Shown: positions 6,805 to 16,372 of the stretch, one piece after another
Layout of the letters: each line of letters opens with the position of its first letter
Position numbering within the stretch: position 1 is the first letter of the stretch
NCBI GenBank assembly: GCA_016745035.1
Contig: JADGDE010000001.1
Coordinates: 1,233,668 to 1,297,667, forward strand
DNA from: Thiotrichales bacterium
GTDB taxonomy: Bacteria > Pseudomonadota > Gammaproteobacteria > Beggiatoales > Beggiatoaceae
Length of the DNA stretch: 64,000 nt
Reading direction: 5' to 3'
Notes under the pieces: generated by a model
Told to the model about the DNA's origin: nothing
The model's database searches: none
What the model saw: only the letters and a program-made list of their open reading frames with translations
Position numbers and translations under genes: made by a program

Positions 6805-9800
6805 ATGGCGGAGCACACAGACAACACACATAATGAATCAACGCAAGCCTCGATGTCTTGGGATGATTTGATGCGTGAAATCGGCGATGATGCACATCTT
6901 GCGGTGAATGAACTTGATGATAATGAGACTGAAAGTTTAGCTGGGGACTCACCTCATGATGAGGTGACACCCTCAACCTCAAGCACTGAACAATTTACTG
7001 AGTCTGAATTTGAAAGCCTAATTGAGGCCGATGATCTCAATGATTTAGAACAACAGTTGTCGATGGATCAAGAAAGTGTGTTTGAACCAGATAATACGCC
7101 TGAACAAGGGCTTGAAACCTCAGATATTTTTGATGAAGACATCGACCTGGGTACACATGATATGCCAGATCCTCTATTACAAGATGCCTTGGATGAAGAA
7201 TTAGCCAATGTATCAGGCGTTTTAGATGGACTAGAAGATCTCAGCGCTGATGATGAAAACTTACTAGCTGAACTTGATGACAATTTAGAACTAGAAGAAA
7301 ATGAGGCGTTATCAGATTTACTTGGAGATCTCGATACAGAATTAAGCGCATCTGACGATGACTTAGCCGCCCAATTTATTGATGGCAATGAGGGTTCTGA
7401 TGATATTGAAGCGGATATGTTTACCTTAGATGACAAGGATGAAGATAATACCGATACCTCAACACTAAGCCAAGATTTGTCCGAATTATCAGATATTCTT
7501 GCTGACATCAAAGAAGAACCCGATACAAATAGTCACGTTGTCTCTGAAGAGGAAAGCATTAACCTCTCTAGCCTAGCTCAACCTCTGGTTGATCAAATGG
7601 CAAAACTGAGCTTAAGTTTTGGGCAAATTATCACCGCTGAAAATGACACAGAAACCTTATATCAAGCATTAAAAGACTACGAAGAGGGCTTGCGTTGTTT
7701 TTGGGAACAAGTCGAAAAATATGCAGGCTTAAACCATTTTTGTCAGTTTATTCAAGATAATAGCTTAATACTGGCGCAATTAAGTCAAACTGAACGCCAA
7801 CAATACAGCCTACTAGAACGTTGGCCAGGCATTATGCTCAACTATTTAATGATTCCACAAGAATCTATTGATGAATTGGTTGATTATGTCGCTGATGAAC
7901 ATTGGCCTAGACCTTTAAGTTTAAAAGAGCTGGATGTGTTGCGCTCTTTATTACAAAAACTCGCAGGTATCCCCACAGAAACCATCAGTTCTAATTCCAA
8001 TCATGCCCCATCGATTCAAGAAGATGATTATCATGATTTTGTCTCAGAGCCAAATGAATTAGATCAACAAGAGGCTGATTTAGCCTCATTAATCACAGAA
8101 GACGGCGATGCCGATCAGCATGATGATTATGCGGTTATGATGGAGGCACTCGCCAGTGAAGATAGCCCGGCAAACAACACAGATAATGCCGAGGATACCA
8201 ATTTAACACATGATGATAGTGATGATGACTATCAAGCTGTAATGAATTCTTTAGGTTTAGATGATAATGAGATGGCAGATAATCATATCTCAGAACATGA
8301 TGATCTCATGGATTTAGCTCCTGCCGGACCTAGCGAAGAACAGGCAGCTGATTATAGCGATATGATGCAAGCCTTAGCAGACGAGCACGTTGATGACTTA
8401 GAAACACGCCCGAATGTTGATAATACTGATGAAAATAATTTAAGCACGGATGTGCTTGATGAGAGTCTCGAAGATTTAGATGCACTTACCGCTGCTGATG
8501 ATTTAACTGAAAACAATGCGCTTAGCAACGATTTGGAAGTCTTAGCTGGTGATAATCTTGACGACTTAGAAACGCTAGCTGATGAAGATAATGTAAGCGC
8601 TGATGTACTTGATGACAGTCTCGAAGATTTAAATGCCCTCAGCGCTGCTGATGATTTAACTGAAGACAGTGAGCTTAGCAACGACTTAGAAGCCTTGGCT
8701 GATGATAATCTTGATGACCTAGAAACATTAGCTGATGAAGATAATGTAAGCGCTGATGTGCTTGATGACAGTCTTGAAGATTTAGATGCGCTTAGCACCG
8801 CTGAGGATTTAACTGAAGACGACAATGCGCTTAGCAACAATTTAGAAACTTTGGCTGATGCAAATAATTTAAGCGTCGATGTGCTTGATGACAGTCTCGA
8901 AGATTTAGGTGCATTTAACGCCGCTGATGATTTAACTGAAGACAATGTGCTTAGCAACGATTTAGAAGCTTTAGCTGGTGATAATTTTGACGACCTAGAA
9001 GCATTAGTTGATGAAGATAATGTAAGCGCTGAAGCACTTGATGACGATCTTGAAGATTTAGATGCGCTTAGCACCGCTGAGGATTTGACTGAAGACAGTT
9101 TAAGCGCTGATACACTTGATGACAGTCTCGAAGATTTAGGTGCATTTAACGCCGCTGATGATTTAACTGAAGACAATGAGCTTAGCAGCGATTTAGAAGC
9201 CTTGGCTGGTGATAATCTTGATGACTTAGAAGCGTTAACTGATGAAGATAATTTAAGCACTGATGTGCTTGATGACAGTCTTGAAGATTTATATGCGCTT
9301 AGCACCGCTGATGATTTAACTGAAGACAGTACGCTTAGCCGCGACTTAGAAACTTTAGCTGGTGATAATCTTGACGACCTAGAAGCGCTAGCTAATGAAG
9401 ATAATTTAGGCACTGATACACGTGATGACAGTCTCGAAGATTTAGGTGTATTTAACGCCGTTGATGATTTAACTGAAGGCAATGAGCTTAGCAGCGATTT
9501 AGAATCATTTGTCGATACAGATATTTTGGACGACACCAGCGAGCTGGTAGACGACTTAAGTGCGTTAGGTGTTGTGGATAGTTTAGCCACTAGCACCAGT
9601 ACCGAAGAAGAAAACGACCTCAGTGATGAACTCAGCGCCCTTGCGGTTGCCAGTTTTGATTCTGAAGCAGTCGATGAAATCGAGGTCACAACAGGCAATG
9701 CTGATTTAGAACACTTAGCTGCTATTGCACAATCTTTGAGCCAAAAGCAAACGCAACTATCAGAACAACTAGGACAATTATTATTTGCTGAATCAGAAAG

Positions 9801-12800
9801 TGAAACCTTACTAAACGCAGCTAGCGATTACAGTGAAACGGTACAAAGTTTATGGGATAAAGCTGAAACCCAGCAATTAACCGGTGTTCAAGGTGTTTTT
9901 GATTTTATCAATGCCAATGTAATGGCGTTGAGCATGGCAGACGAAGAGCAACGTCAAAACGCGGCAGATTGCTTTATGGCATGGCCAGAGCAATTGATAG
10001 CCTATTTACAAAATGGCAATGAGGCGATAGAGCCTTTATTAACTCATTTACAAGATCCTGCATGGGCAGAACCTTTGCCTGTCGATCAAATTGTTATTTT
10101 ACGAGAACAATTACATGTAGCTGAGCCTGTGCAAGCAGAACCTGTCGATGATGACACCTTAGTATTAGCAACAAAAGCCTGTGATAATGATGCCGATGCC
10201 ATTTCGCCATTATCAGCGCTAACAGGCGTGCTGACAGAACACGGGGAATCGCTGAATCAGCAGTTACAACAAATTATCCATACGGCAGATGGTGAAGAGA
10301 GCTTATTAGAAGCCGTTGGCGAATATACCGAAACGCTGCAAAATGTACGTGATTGTGCGACAGATGAACAAGCGACCGGCGTTGAGATGCTCTGCGATTT
10401 TGTCAGTGAAAACATCATGAGTTTTGCGATGCAATCACAAGCTGAGCGAGAAGAAAAAGGTGAGTTATTTAGCCGTTTTTCTGAGCAATTGCTTGATTAT
10501 AGTCTCGCCCCCGCAGAAACCTTGCCTGATTTGTTGACATCCCTTGAAGATCCAAACTGGTCTCAAGCTTGTGAAAACTTAGATGAAATCAAGCAAGGCT
10601 TTGGTGCGCCAGCAGCTGATAATATTGATGTTGACGTGTTGGCAGATGTCGATGATTTAGATAGCTTAAGTGATGACTTGGATGAATTTAGCACTGACAC
10701 AGATGCCGAGCCCGAGCCTTTATTAGCCGTCAGTGATGCTGTGTTGGAACAAACCGATATCTTAACTCAGCAATTAGATGCCATCATGCAAGCTGAGGAT
10801 GAAAGCGAAACCTTGCTAGAGGCGGTTGGCAGTTACACCGAAACCGTGCAAGTCGTTTGGGATGCTGCCGAGCAAGACAATGCCGAGGGCGTGCAACAAC
10901 TGTGCGACTTTATCAATGAAAATGTCATGGCTCTAGGGATGCTTGGACAAGCTGAGCGTGCGCAAAGCCAAGAAAATTTCCAAGAATGGGCATTGTTGTT
11001 GATGAGCTATGCGCAACTCCCAAGCGAGGGCATTGATGACTTGATGGGCTTGCTGGAAAACCCCGCATGGCCACAAGCTTTGGAAGACCCCAACAGCTTA
11101 CGTGAACAATTAGCGGTATTGGGTGCAGGCAGTAGCGAAAGCGATGACATTGATGAGGCTTGGGTCGATCCTTTAGCTGAATTTGACGACAGCCTCAGCC
11201 TTGATGACAATAGCGCCGCTGCACTCGATCCAGTTGTCGATGTGATTGCCAAAATTGATAATGATTTGGCAACACAATTGCAAACCTTGGTCAGCGCCGA
11301 TGATGATAGCGAAGCACTCTTAGAAGCCACTTCTAGCTATACCGAGTTAGTCCAAGAAATTTGGGATTGTGCCGAGCCTCTGGGCGCTACCGGAGTTCAA
11401 AGTGTCTGTGATTTCATCAATGAAAATAGCATGGCGCTGGGTATGTTGGACAAATCCCAACGGGCTGAGGGCGAAATTAATTTTGGATTGTGGTCCGGTC
11501 TTTTATTAGACTATGCCCAAGACCCCAGTGCCAATGTTGAACTGTTGGTACAACAATTACAAGATGCTGCATGGCCAGCCCCTATGTCTGCTGAGCAGGC
11601 AAGTGTTTTAGACGGAGAGCTAAAACAACTGGGCGTGACAGCAAGTGCATCAACAAGCCTTAATACAGAGATAAATCTGGGTTCAAGTGCACAAACAGAA
11701 CAAGTAACAAACACCTTAACGGCTGCGGCTGAGCCCTTATCAACAGCATTGGAGATACTGGTATCTATGGATAATTCAAGCGATGTCTTCTTAGAAGCAA
11801 TAGACACATATACCACCCATGTACAAGCTGTTTGGGATGAGGCTGAGCAAGCTAACTTGGTGGGTTTACAAGATGTATGTACTTTTGTAAATGACAACAT
11901 TTTAATGTTAAGTGCCGAAGACACCGCCGTTCGCCAAGCCGTTCAAGGGCAACTTGAACAATGGCCGATGCTGGTACTTGATTATCTCACCTCTCCTGCC
12001 GAGGGCTTAGACCCGCTCGTTAGCTTATTGCAAGATGGACAATGGGCAACGCCTTTAGATGCTGAGCAAGCTGGCGCTTTGCGCGAGCGTTTGCAGCAAG
12101 GCGCAGGTGAGGGCGGTACAGCAGATGAAATCGATATTGATGATTTGCTGGATATGCCAGCCGAGGTCGAGGCAATTCCAGAGCCAGAGGCAGCGGTTGA
12201 AGAAGCTCCCGCCGAGCCACCAGCGGACTTGGGCGTTGAAGCCGATGAAGGCATTTCTTTGGGTAATGCCGAAATGCTGGAAATGCTGCGCGGTGAAATC
12301 ATCGATGCCAGTGAAGATTTGCGCACCTCCTTAGAGCAGTTCGTCGCACTAGAAAATGACGACCCTGCCTTTTTAGAAGCCACCGAAAACTATACCGATG
12401 TCGTTGGGCGTTTGGTCATGGCGGCTGAAATGGTTGGCTTACCGGGTTTGCAAGCGGTCGGCGAGTTTGTAATTGCTAATGTCACCGAGTTAGGAACAGC
12501 TGATAAAGCGGCAAGACAAGCCGCGCACTCGGCGATTGATGTCTGGCCAGAGTTGGTACTTAAATATTTAGAAGCGCCACAAGAACACGTCATCGCCCTT
12601 CTCAATCACTTGCGTGAATCTTATTGGCCATCGCCGTTGCCAGACGAGCGCGCGCACGAATTATTAAACAGCCTCTCTACCAGCACAGCGGTAGAAGAAG
12701 ATCCAGCAGATGCTGAACCTGCGCGGGCAACCCAAGCTAAGCCTGAAGATGTGCTGTTGCAAATTCCTGAGGATGTCAATGCGGATTTGTGGGAAGCCTT

Positions 12801-15132
12801 CTTACAAGAAGCACCACAAAACGCCTCTGAGTTCTCAACCTGCCTGCAAAAAATCATGAAAGATCCTCAGCCCGAGGATGTCAAACTAGCGCAGCGGATT
12901 GCTCATACGCTCAAAGGCTCGTCCAATATTATCGGTATTAAAGGGATTGCCAACCTTGCGCATCACCTTGAAGATATTCTCGAATATCTGCACGATAATG
13001 CCGTGCCACCACCACCGCTATTGAATAACACCTTGTTAGAGTCTGCTGATACCTTAGAAATTATGGTCGATGTGCTCCAAGGTAAAGAAGAACCCCCAGA
13101 AAATGCCTTACGGGTATTACAAGAAGTCCTCGACTGGGCGAACCGAATCGATAAAGGTGAGCTGGACGTTAGTGAAGAGGAAATCAAAAAACGTAAAGCC
13201 GAAATCGAAAAAGCCACTGCTGATGCCCCTGCACAAGCTGCACCTGGTAATGCACCTGCTGCCGCCGCTGGTGGCGCACCAGCGGGCGAGGCAGAACAGT
13301 ATTTACGCGTTCCCACCAGTACCATTGATAACCTTCTGCGGCTTATTGGAGAAATGTCTATCTCAGTCGGTCAGATCCAAGAGCGCTTGCAGCACACGGT
13401 ACAACACACTAAGTCATTGACTTCCAATGAAACTATCATGCAGCAGCGGAGTTATGACCTAGAGACTTTGGTGGATATTCGTGATATTTCCAATAAAGGT
13501 CATCACAAAAAAATGGGCTTTGATGAGGCGGCAAATGATGAGAAAGATGAAGATTTTGACTCATTAGAGTTTGAGCAATACAACGAACTACACAGTGTGA
13601 CCCACAGTTTCATCGAAACCATTGCTGACTCACGCGAACTCAGTACCACGATTCATGATGATTTATCCTTGCTAGAGGGGATGTTCATCCAGCAAGAACG
13701 CTTAAACAAAGAGTTCCAACAGATCGTCATGACCACCCGCATGGTTCCAATCAAAACCATTATGTCACGCTTGGAGCGGATTATTCGCCAAACGTGCCGG
13801 GCAACCAGTAAATTGTCTGATTTTGAAATGCGCGGTGGCGATATCCTCATGGATGGCGAGGTCTTGAGCAAGCTCACCGACCCCTTGATGCATATTCTGC
13901 GTAATTCCGTTGATCACGGTATGGAATTACCAGAAGAGCGGATAGCTGCGGGTAAATCTGAAACGGGGCTGGTTGTCCTTAACTGTTTCCGTTTGGGTAA
14001 TAACATCGTCGTACGTTGCGAAGATAACGGTAAAGGGCTTAACTTTGATCGCATTAAAGCCATCGCCGTTGAGCGGGGTTTGATTAAAGAAGGTCAAAAC
14101 TTAAGCAATAAAGAGCTAGGGCGTTTAATTTTCGTCTCTGGTTTCTCCACTAAAGCCGAAGTGACCCAAGTATCAGGTCGTGGTGTCGGTATGGACGTGG
14201 TACACACCAGTATTCAAGACTTAAAAGGCAGTGTCGATATTGACTCAGAACCTGGTGAGGGAACGATGATCAGCTTGACCCTGCCAATGAGTTTGGTCAC
14301 CGAGCATGTTCTACTCGTTAATGTCAATAACGAGCGTTTTGCTTTGCCAACGACTAACCTCTCGCAAGCGCTAACCGCTGAATCTGGCGAGTTCCGCAGT
14401 ATTGGTAACAATGTCAACTTCCACATGGGGCAAGATATTTTCCCAGTGACGACTTTGGCAGACTTATTAAAAATACATAACCCCAGAGAAATCACCGAAG
14501 ACGAAGATAGGCCTTTGGTCTTGGTCAAAGAAGAGGGTAAAACCACCGCAGTTTTAGTCGATAGCTTTGAAGACAGTCGTGATTTGGTATCGAAAAACAT
14601 GGGTGATTATATCGGCAAAATTCGTGGTGTCGCTGGTGCATCGATTCTTGGTGATGGTAGTTTGATTACCTTGCTCGACTTACCTTCATTATTGCGTACC
14701 CCAGCCAAACGTCTGAGCCTCAATACGGGGTCGAGTGATGCCGTTGCCGACCCAACCGCAGGCTTTGCGATTCCGCATATTATGATTGTCGATGACTCCT
14801 TGAGTATGCGTAAATCACTGTCGCAATTGGTCGAGGATGCGGGTTTTGAAACCCTATTAGCTAAAGATGGGTTAGAAGCAGTCGAAATGGTCGGCAGTAC
14901 CAAACCTAAAATCATGCTAGTGGATATGGAGATGCCGCGTATGAATGGTATTGAGCTAACTACCCATATCCGTGCGAATGCAGAAACCAAAGATATTCCT
15001 ATCTTTATGATTACTTCTCGTACCACAGAAAAACATCGCCAGCTTGCGCGGGATGCGGGGGTAACTGAATACCTGACCAAGCCTTATCAAGATACCGAGT
15101 TATTGGGTTTGATTAATGATGCGCTTAGCTAA
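6805..15132 (+). CDS. chpA: Giant ChpA/PilL-like hybrid CheA kinase with repeated modules
   Basis: A 2775-residue CheA-type histidine kinase, longer than Pseudomonas ChpA (roughly 2500). Order: acidic N-terminus; a module of about 130 residues at 257-385; a very acidic tandem-repeat region at about 545-900; six more copies of the module starting near 968, 1135, 1311, 1476, 1635 and 1826; one canonical Hpt with AHTLKGSS, phosphoacceptor His2034; dimerisation segment near 2170-2350; ATPase at 2356-2496 with N box (LRNSVDHG) and G boxes (DNGKGL, GRGVGMDV); CheW-like P5 at 2499-2629; and a C-terminal receiver with VDDS and Asp2707. The seven modules share an ETLLEA..YTE..Q..WD..AE pattern but lack an HxxKG site, so they cannot act as ordinary phosphotransfer domains. 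Presumed to drive twitching or gliding control with the adjacent CheW proteins; pilG and pilH are not in the window. Confidence 0.9.
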   Translation: MAEHTDNTHNESTQASMSWDDLMREIGDDAHLAVNELDDNETESLAGDSPHDEVTPSTSSTEQFTESEFESLIEADDLNDLEQQLSMDQESVFEPDNTPEQGLETSDIFDEDIDLGTHDMPDPLLQDALDEELANVSGVLDGLEDLSADDENLLAELDDNLELEENEALSDLLGDLDTELSASDDDLAAQFIDGNEGSDDIEADMFTLDDKDEDNTDTSTLSQDLSELSDILADIKEEPDTNSHVVSEEESINLSSLAQPLVDQMAKLSLSFGQIITAENDTETLYQALKDYEEGLRCFWEQVEKYAGLNHFCQFIQDNSLILAQLSQTERQQYSLLERWPGIMLNYLMIPQESIDELVDYVADEHWPRPLSLKELDVLRSLLQKLAGIPTETISSNSNHAPSIQEDDYHDFVSEPNELDQQEADLASLITEDGDADQHDDYAVMMEALASEDSPANNTDNAEDTNLTHDDSDDDYQAVMNSLGLDDNEMADNHISEHDDLMDLAPAGPSEEQAADYSDMMQALADEHVDDLETRPNVDNTDENNLSTDVLDESLEDLDALTAADDLTENNALSNDLEVLAGDNLDDLETLADEDNVSADVLDDSLEDLNALSAADDLTEDSELSNDLEALADDNLDDLETLADEDNVSADVLDDSLEDLDALSTAEDLTEDDNALSNNLETLADANNLSVDVLDDSLEDLGAFNAADDLTEDNVLSNDLEALAGDNFDDLEALVDEDNVSAEALDDDLEDLDALSTAEDLTEDSLSADTLDDSLEDLGAFNAADDLTEDNELSSDLEALAGDNLDDLEALTDEDNLSTDVLDDSLEDLYALSTADDLTEDSTLSRDLETLAGDNLDDLEALANEDNLGTDTRDDSLEDLGVFNAVDDLTEGNELSSDLESFVDTDILDDTSELVDDLSALGVVDSLATSTSTEEENDLSDELSALAVASFDSEAVDEIEVTTGNADLEHLAAIAQSLSQKQTQLSEQLGQLLFAESESETLLNAASDYSETVQSLWDKAETQQLTGVQGVFDFINANVMALSMADEEQRQNAADCFMAWPEQLIAYLQNGNEAIEPLLTHLQDPAWAEPLPVDQIVILREQLHVAEPVQAEPVDDDTLVLATKACDNDADAISPLSALTGVLTEHGESLNQQLQQIIHTADGEESLLEAVGEYTETLQNVRDCATDEQATGVEMLCDFVSENIMSFAMQSQAEREEKGELFSRFSEQLLDYSLAPAETLPDLLTSLEDPNWSQACENLDEIKQGFGAPAADNIDVDVLADVDDLDSLSDDLDEFSTDTDAEPEPLLAVSDAVLEQTDILTQQLDAIMQAEDESETLLEAVGSYTETVQVVWDAAEQDNAEGVQQLCDFINENVMALGMLGQAERAQSQENFQEWALLLMSYAQLPSEGIDDLMGLLENPAWPQALEDPNSLREQLAVLGAGSSESDDIDEAWVDPLAEFDDSLSLDDNSAAALDPVVDVIAKIDNDLATQLQTLVSADDDSEALLEATSSYTELVQEIWDCAEPLGATGVQSVCDFINENSMALGMLDKSQRAEGEINFGLWSGLLLDYAQDPSANVELLVQQLQDAAWPAPMSAEQASVLDGELKQLGVTASASTSLNTEINLGSSAQTEQVTNTLTAAAEPLSTALEILVSMDNSSDVFLEAIDTYTTHVQAVWDEAEQANLVGLQDVCTFVNDNILMLSAEDTAVRQAVQGQLEQWPMLVLDYLTSPAEGLDPLVSLLQDGQWATPLDAEQAGALRERLQQGAGEGGTADEIDIDDLLDMPAEVEAIPEPEAAVEEAPAEPPADLGVEADEGISLGNAEMLEMLRGEIIDASEDLRTSLEQFVALENDDPAFLEATENYTDVVGRLVMAAEMVGLPGLQAVGEFVIANVTELGTADKAARQAAHSAIDVWPELVLKYLEAPQEHVIALLNHLRESYWPSPLPDERAHELLNSLSTSTAVEEDPADAEPARATQAKPEDVLLQIPEDVNADLWEAFLQEAPQNASEFSTCLQKIMKDPQPEDVKLAQRIAHTLKGSSNIIGIKGIANLAHHLEDILEYLHDNAVPPPPLLNNTLLESADTLEIMVDVLQGKEEPPENALRVLQEVLDWANRIDKGELDVSEEEIKKRKAEIEKATADAPAQAAPGNAPAAAAGGAPAGEAEQYLRVPTSTIDNLLRLIGEMSISVGQIQERLQHTVQHTKSLTSNETIMQQRSYDLETLVDIRDISNKGHHKKMGFDEAANDEKDEDFDSLEFEQYNELHSVTHSFIETIADSRELSTTIHDDLSLLEGMFIQQERLNKEFQQIVMTTRMVPIKTIMSRLERIIRQTCRATSKLSDFEMRGGDILMDGEVLSKLTDPLMHILRNSVDHGMELPEERIAAGKSETGLVVLNCFRLGNNIVVRCEDNGKGLNFDRIKAIAVERGLIKEGQNLSNKELGRLIFVSGFSTKAEVTQVSGRGVGMDVVHTSIQDLKGSVDIDSEPGEGTMISLTLPMSLVTEHVLLVNVNNERFALPTTNLSQALTAESGEFRSIGNNVNFHMGQDIFPVTTLADLLKIHNPREITEDEDRPLVLVKEEGKTTAVLVDSFEDSRDLVSKNMGDYIGKIRGVAGASILGDGSLITLLDLPSLLRTPAKRLSLNTGSSDAVADPTAGFAIPHIMIVDDSLSMRKSLSQLVEDAGFETLLAKDGLEAVEMVGSTKPKIMLVDMEMPRMNGIELTTHIRANAETKDIPIFMITSRTTEKHRQLARDAGVTEYLTKPYQDTELLGLINDALS
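8458..9500 (+). repeat. Acidic 153-bp tandem coding repeats inside the ChpA-like gene
   Basis: The start of a recurring Asp-(Asp/Glu)-Ser-Leu-Glu-Asp-Leu unit falls at 8458, 8611, 8764, 8887, 9040, 9118, 9271 and 9424. Spacings are 153, 153, 123, 153, 78, 153 and 153 bp, that is 51-residue units with shorter 41- and 26-residue variants, always in frame. The encoded stretch is almost entirely Asp, Glu, Leu, Ala, Ser and Asn. It probably forms a negatively charged flexible spacer whose length changes by recombination or slippage. Confidence 0.85.
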
Positions 15133-15154
15133 TACTCAGGTCTAGGTCTAACTC

Positions 15155-15643
15155 ATGCCAGCAATTGAATTTTACGTGGCTTTATACTTCGACGACATTG
15201 TCTTGGTCGTCCCGCAAAGTAATGTGCGGGTGGTGGAGATGATCGAAAGTGTGGAAACCTATGTAGAGCCAGAAGAGTCAATGATTGGCATCATGGGCTG
15301 GGTGAGTTATTTCGAGCAACAATATCCCGTATTTACGCTTTCAGATAAGCTTAAACCCATGGATGAATTGCCAGAGCAACGGGATTTTTGTGCCCTACTC
15401 GAAACCCCAGAAGAGGCGATTTACGGGCTAACCTGTGAACGGATCGAATCTTTGGAAAAAGCCCCGGACTTAAGAGAATTGGCCTTGCCCAACTGTATGA
15501 TCACCACCTATACGCCAGTAAAACATCTGCTCACCCATGAAAACAAAGTCGCCAGTGTTACCGATGCCCAAGCTTTGATGGGTTACTTAACCGAGTGGGC
15601 AGAAGAGCACATGGCTGAGGCGGAGGCATTGATTGATGAGTGA
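15155..15643 (+). CDS. CheW-like protein (ChpC-like position)
   Basis: A 162-residue protein that begins 22 bp after the kinase gene. Its length, the predicted beta-rich pattern and the segment around residues 45-65 (MIGIMGWVSYFEQQYPVFTL), which aligns by eye with the conserved centre of CheW domains, support a divergent CheW. In Chp clusters a CheW homologue called ChpC lies downstream of chpA, which fits this position. It probably links additional receptors to the kinase. Sequence conservation with standard CheW is low, so the ChpC label is contextual. It overlaps the next gene by eight bases, implying coupled translation. Confidence 0.7.
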   Translation: MPAIEFYVALYFDDIVLVVPQSNVRVVEMIESVETYVEPEESMIGIMGWVSYFEQQYPVFTLSDKLKPMDELPEQRDFCALLETPEEAIYGLTCERIESLEKAPDLRELALPNCMITTYTPVKHLLTHENKVASVTDAQALMGYLTEWAEEHMAEAEALIDE

Positions 15644-16193
15644 TGAAAGCGCTTATGTCTCACGCTGGGATAAACGTGAAGAGACCGTTACTGCTGAGAC
15701 TAAGTTTAATGCTTGGCTGCTCGATTTAGGACATGGTTTTCAGGCGGCCGTTGCCTATAATGAAATGACCCATATTCTCTTAGATCCGGTCATTTACCCG
15801 ATTCCTTGTACGCCTTTGTATTGCAGTCATTTACTCTACACTGAGGAAGGTGAGATTCAAGCACTGGCCGATGTTGCCGCTTTAGTAACGGGAAAATCCA
15901 GTATTGATGCGCATCAAGGTAAAGAATTTACTATCGGACAAGTGATTTATCAACCTAATCCCAAAGAAAATGTACAACGTGCAGCTTTATATTTAGCCAC
16001 CCCGCCTCGCTCCATTAGTGTGAGTGATTCGCAAGCCTGTTCGCTGGCGGATGATGCTTCGCCCTTATGGCAACAAATTAGCTGCGCCTGTATTAATCAT
16101 GAAGACGAAGCCATACCTATTTTGAACCTCAATAATTTGTTTTCCCTAGAATTCTCTCAAAGCCTTGAGCACAGCCACACCCATAGCTATTAA
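15636..16193 (+). CDS. Divergent CheW-like protein ending the chemosensory operon
   Basis: A 185-residue protein whose ATG at 15636 lies inside the end of the preceding gene; GGAGG about ten bases upstream supports this start over a TTG three bases before. It keeps the overall size and the late ILNLNNLF segment seen in CheW folds, but clear CheW motifs are weak and it has an unusual number of Cys and a His-rich tail. It is assigned as a CheW-like accessory mainly because it is translationally coupled to one and is the last gene of the cluster. Its stop codon TAA abuts a transposon-like element that begins at the next base. Confidence 0.5.
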   Translation: MSDESAYVSRWDKREETVTAETKFNAWLLDLGHGFQAAVAYNEMTHILLDPVIYPIPCTPLYCSHLLYTEEGEIQALADVAALVTGKSSIDAHQGKEFTIGQVIYQPNPKENVQRAALYLATPPRSISVSDSQACSLADDASPLWQQISCACINHEDEAIPILNLNNLFSLEFSQSLEHSHTHSY

Positions 16194-16325
16194 CTGATGT
16201 TACGCACTAAGCTGGTTTTTATCACAATAGTGTGATTTTACACCTGCCTAGTGAAGCTTAGTCGTGCAGCAATGGCGGTTTTTTCTGCCTTTAAGGCAGA
16301 AAAAGAAGCCTTTGCGTAACATCAG
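16194..16325 (+). repeat. MITE-like element, long form, copy 2
   Basis: A 132-bp element with the same CTGATGTTACGCA ends as copy 1 and in the same orientation. It is flanked directly by CTATTAA (16187-16193 and 16326-16332). The internal hairpin occupies the equivalent place but has a different stem: TTTTTCTGCCT (16280-16290) pairs with AGGCAGAAAAA (16294-16304). The element begins immediately after the TAA stop of the CheW-like gene and separates it from the convergent ATPase gene. Confidence 0.9.
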
Positions 16326-16372
16326 CTATTAAGCTGATTCATGGAACATTTAGCCCATGGGCTTCATCAGTT

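Noticed and set aside
8352..9698. 448-codon open frame on the minus strand, very Ser-rich
   Set aside because: It is the antisense shadow of the acidic repeats in the kinase gene: GAT/GAA-rich codons leave the opposite strand free of stops. No start signal or recognisable domain.
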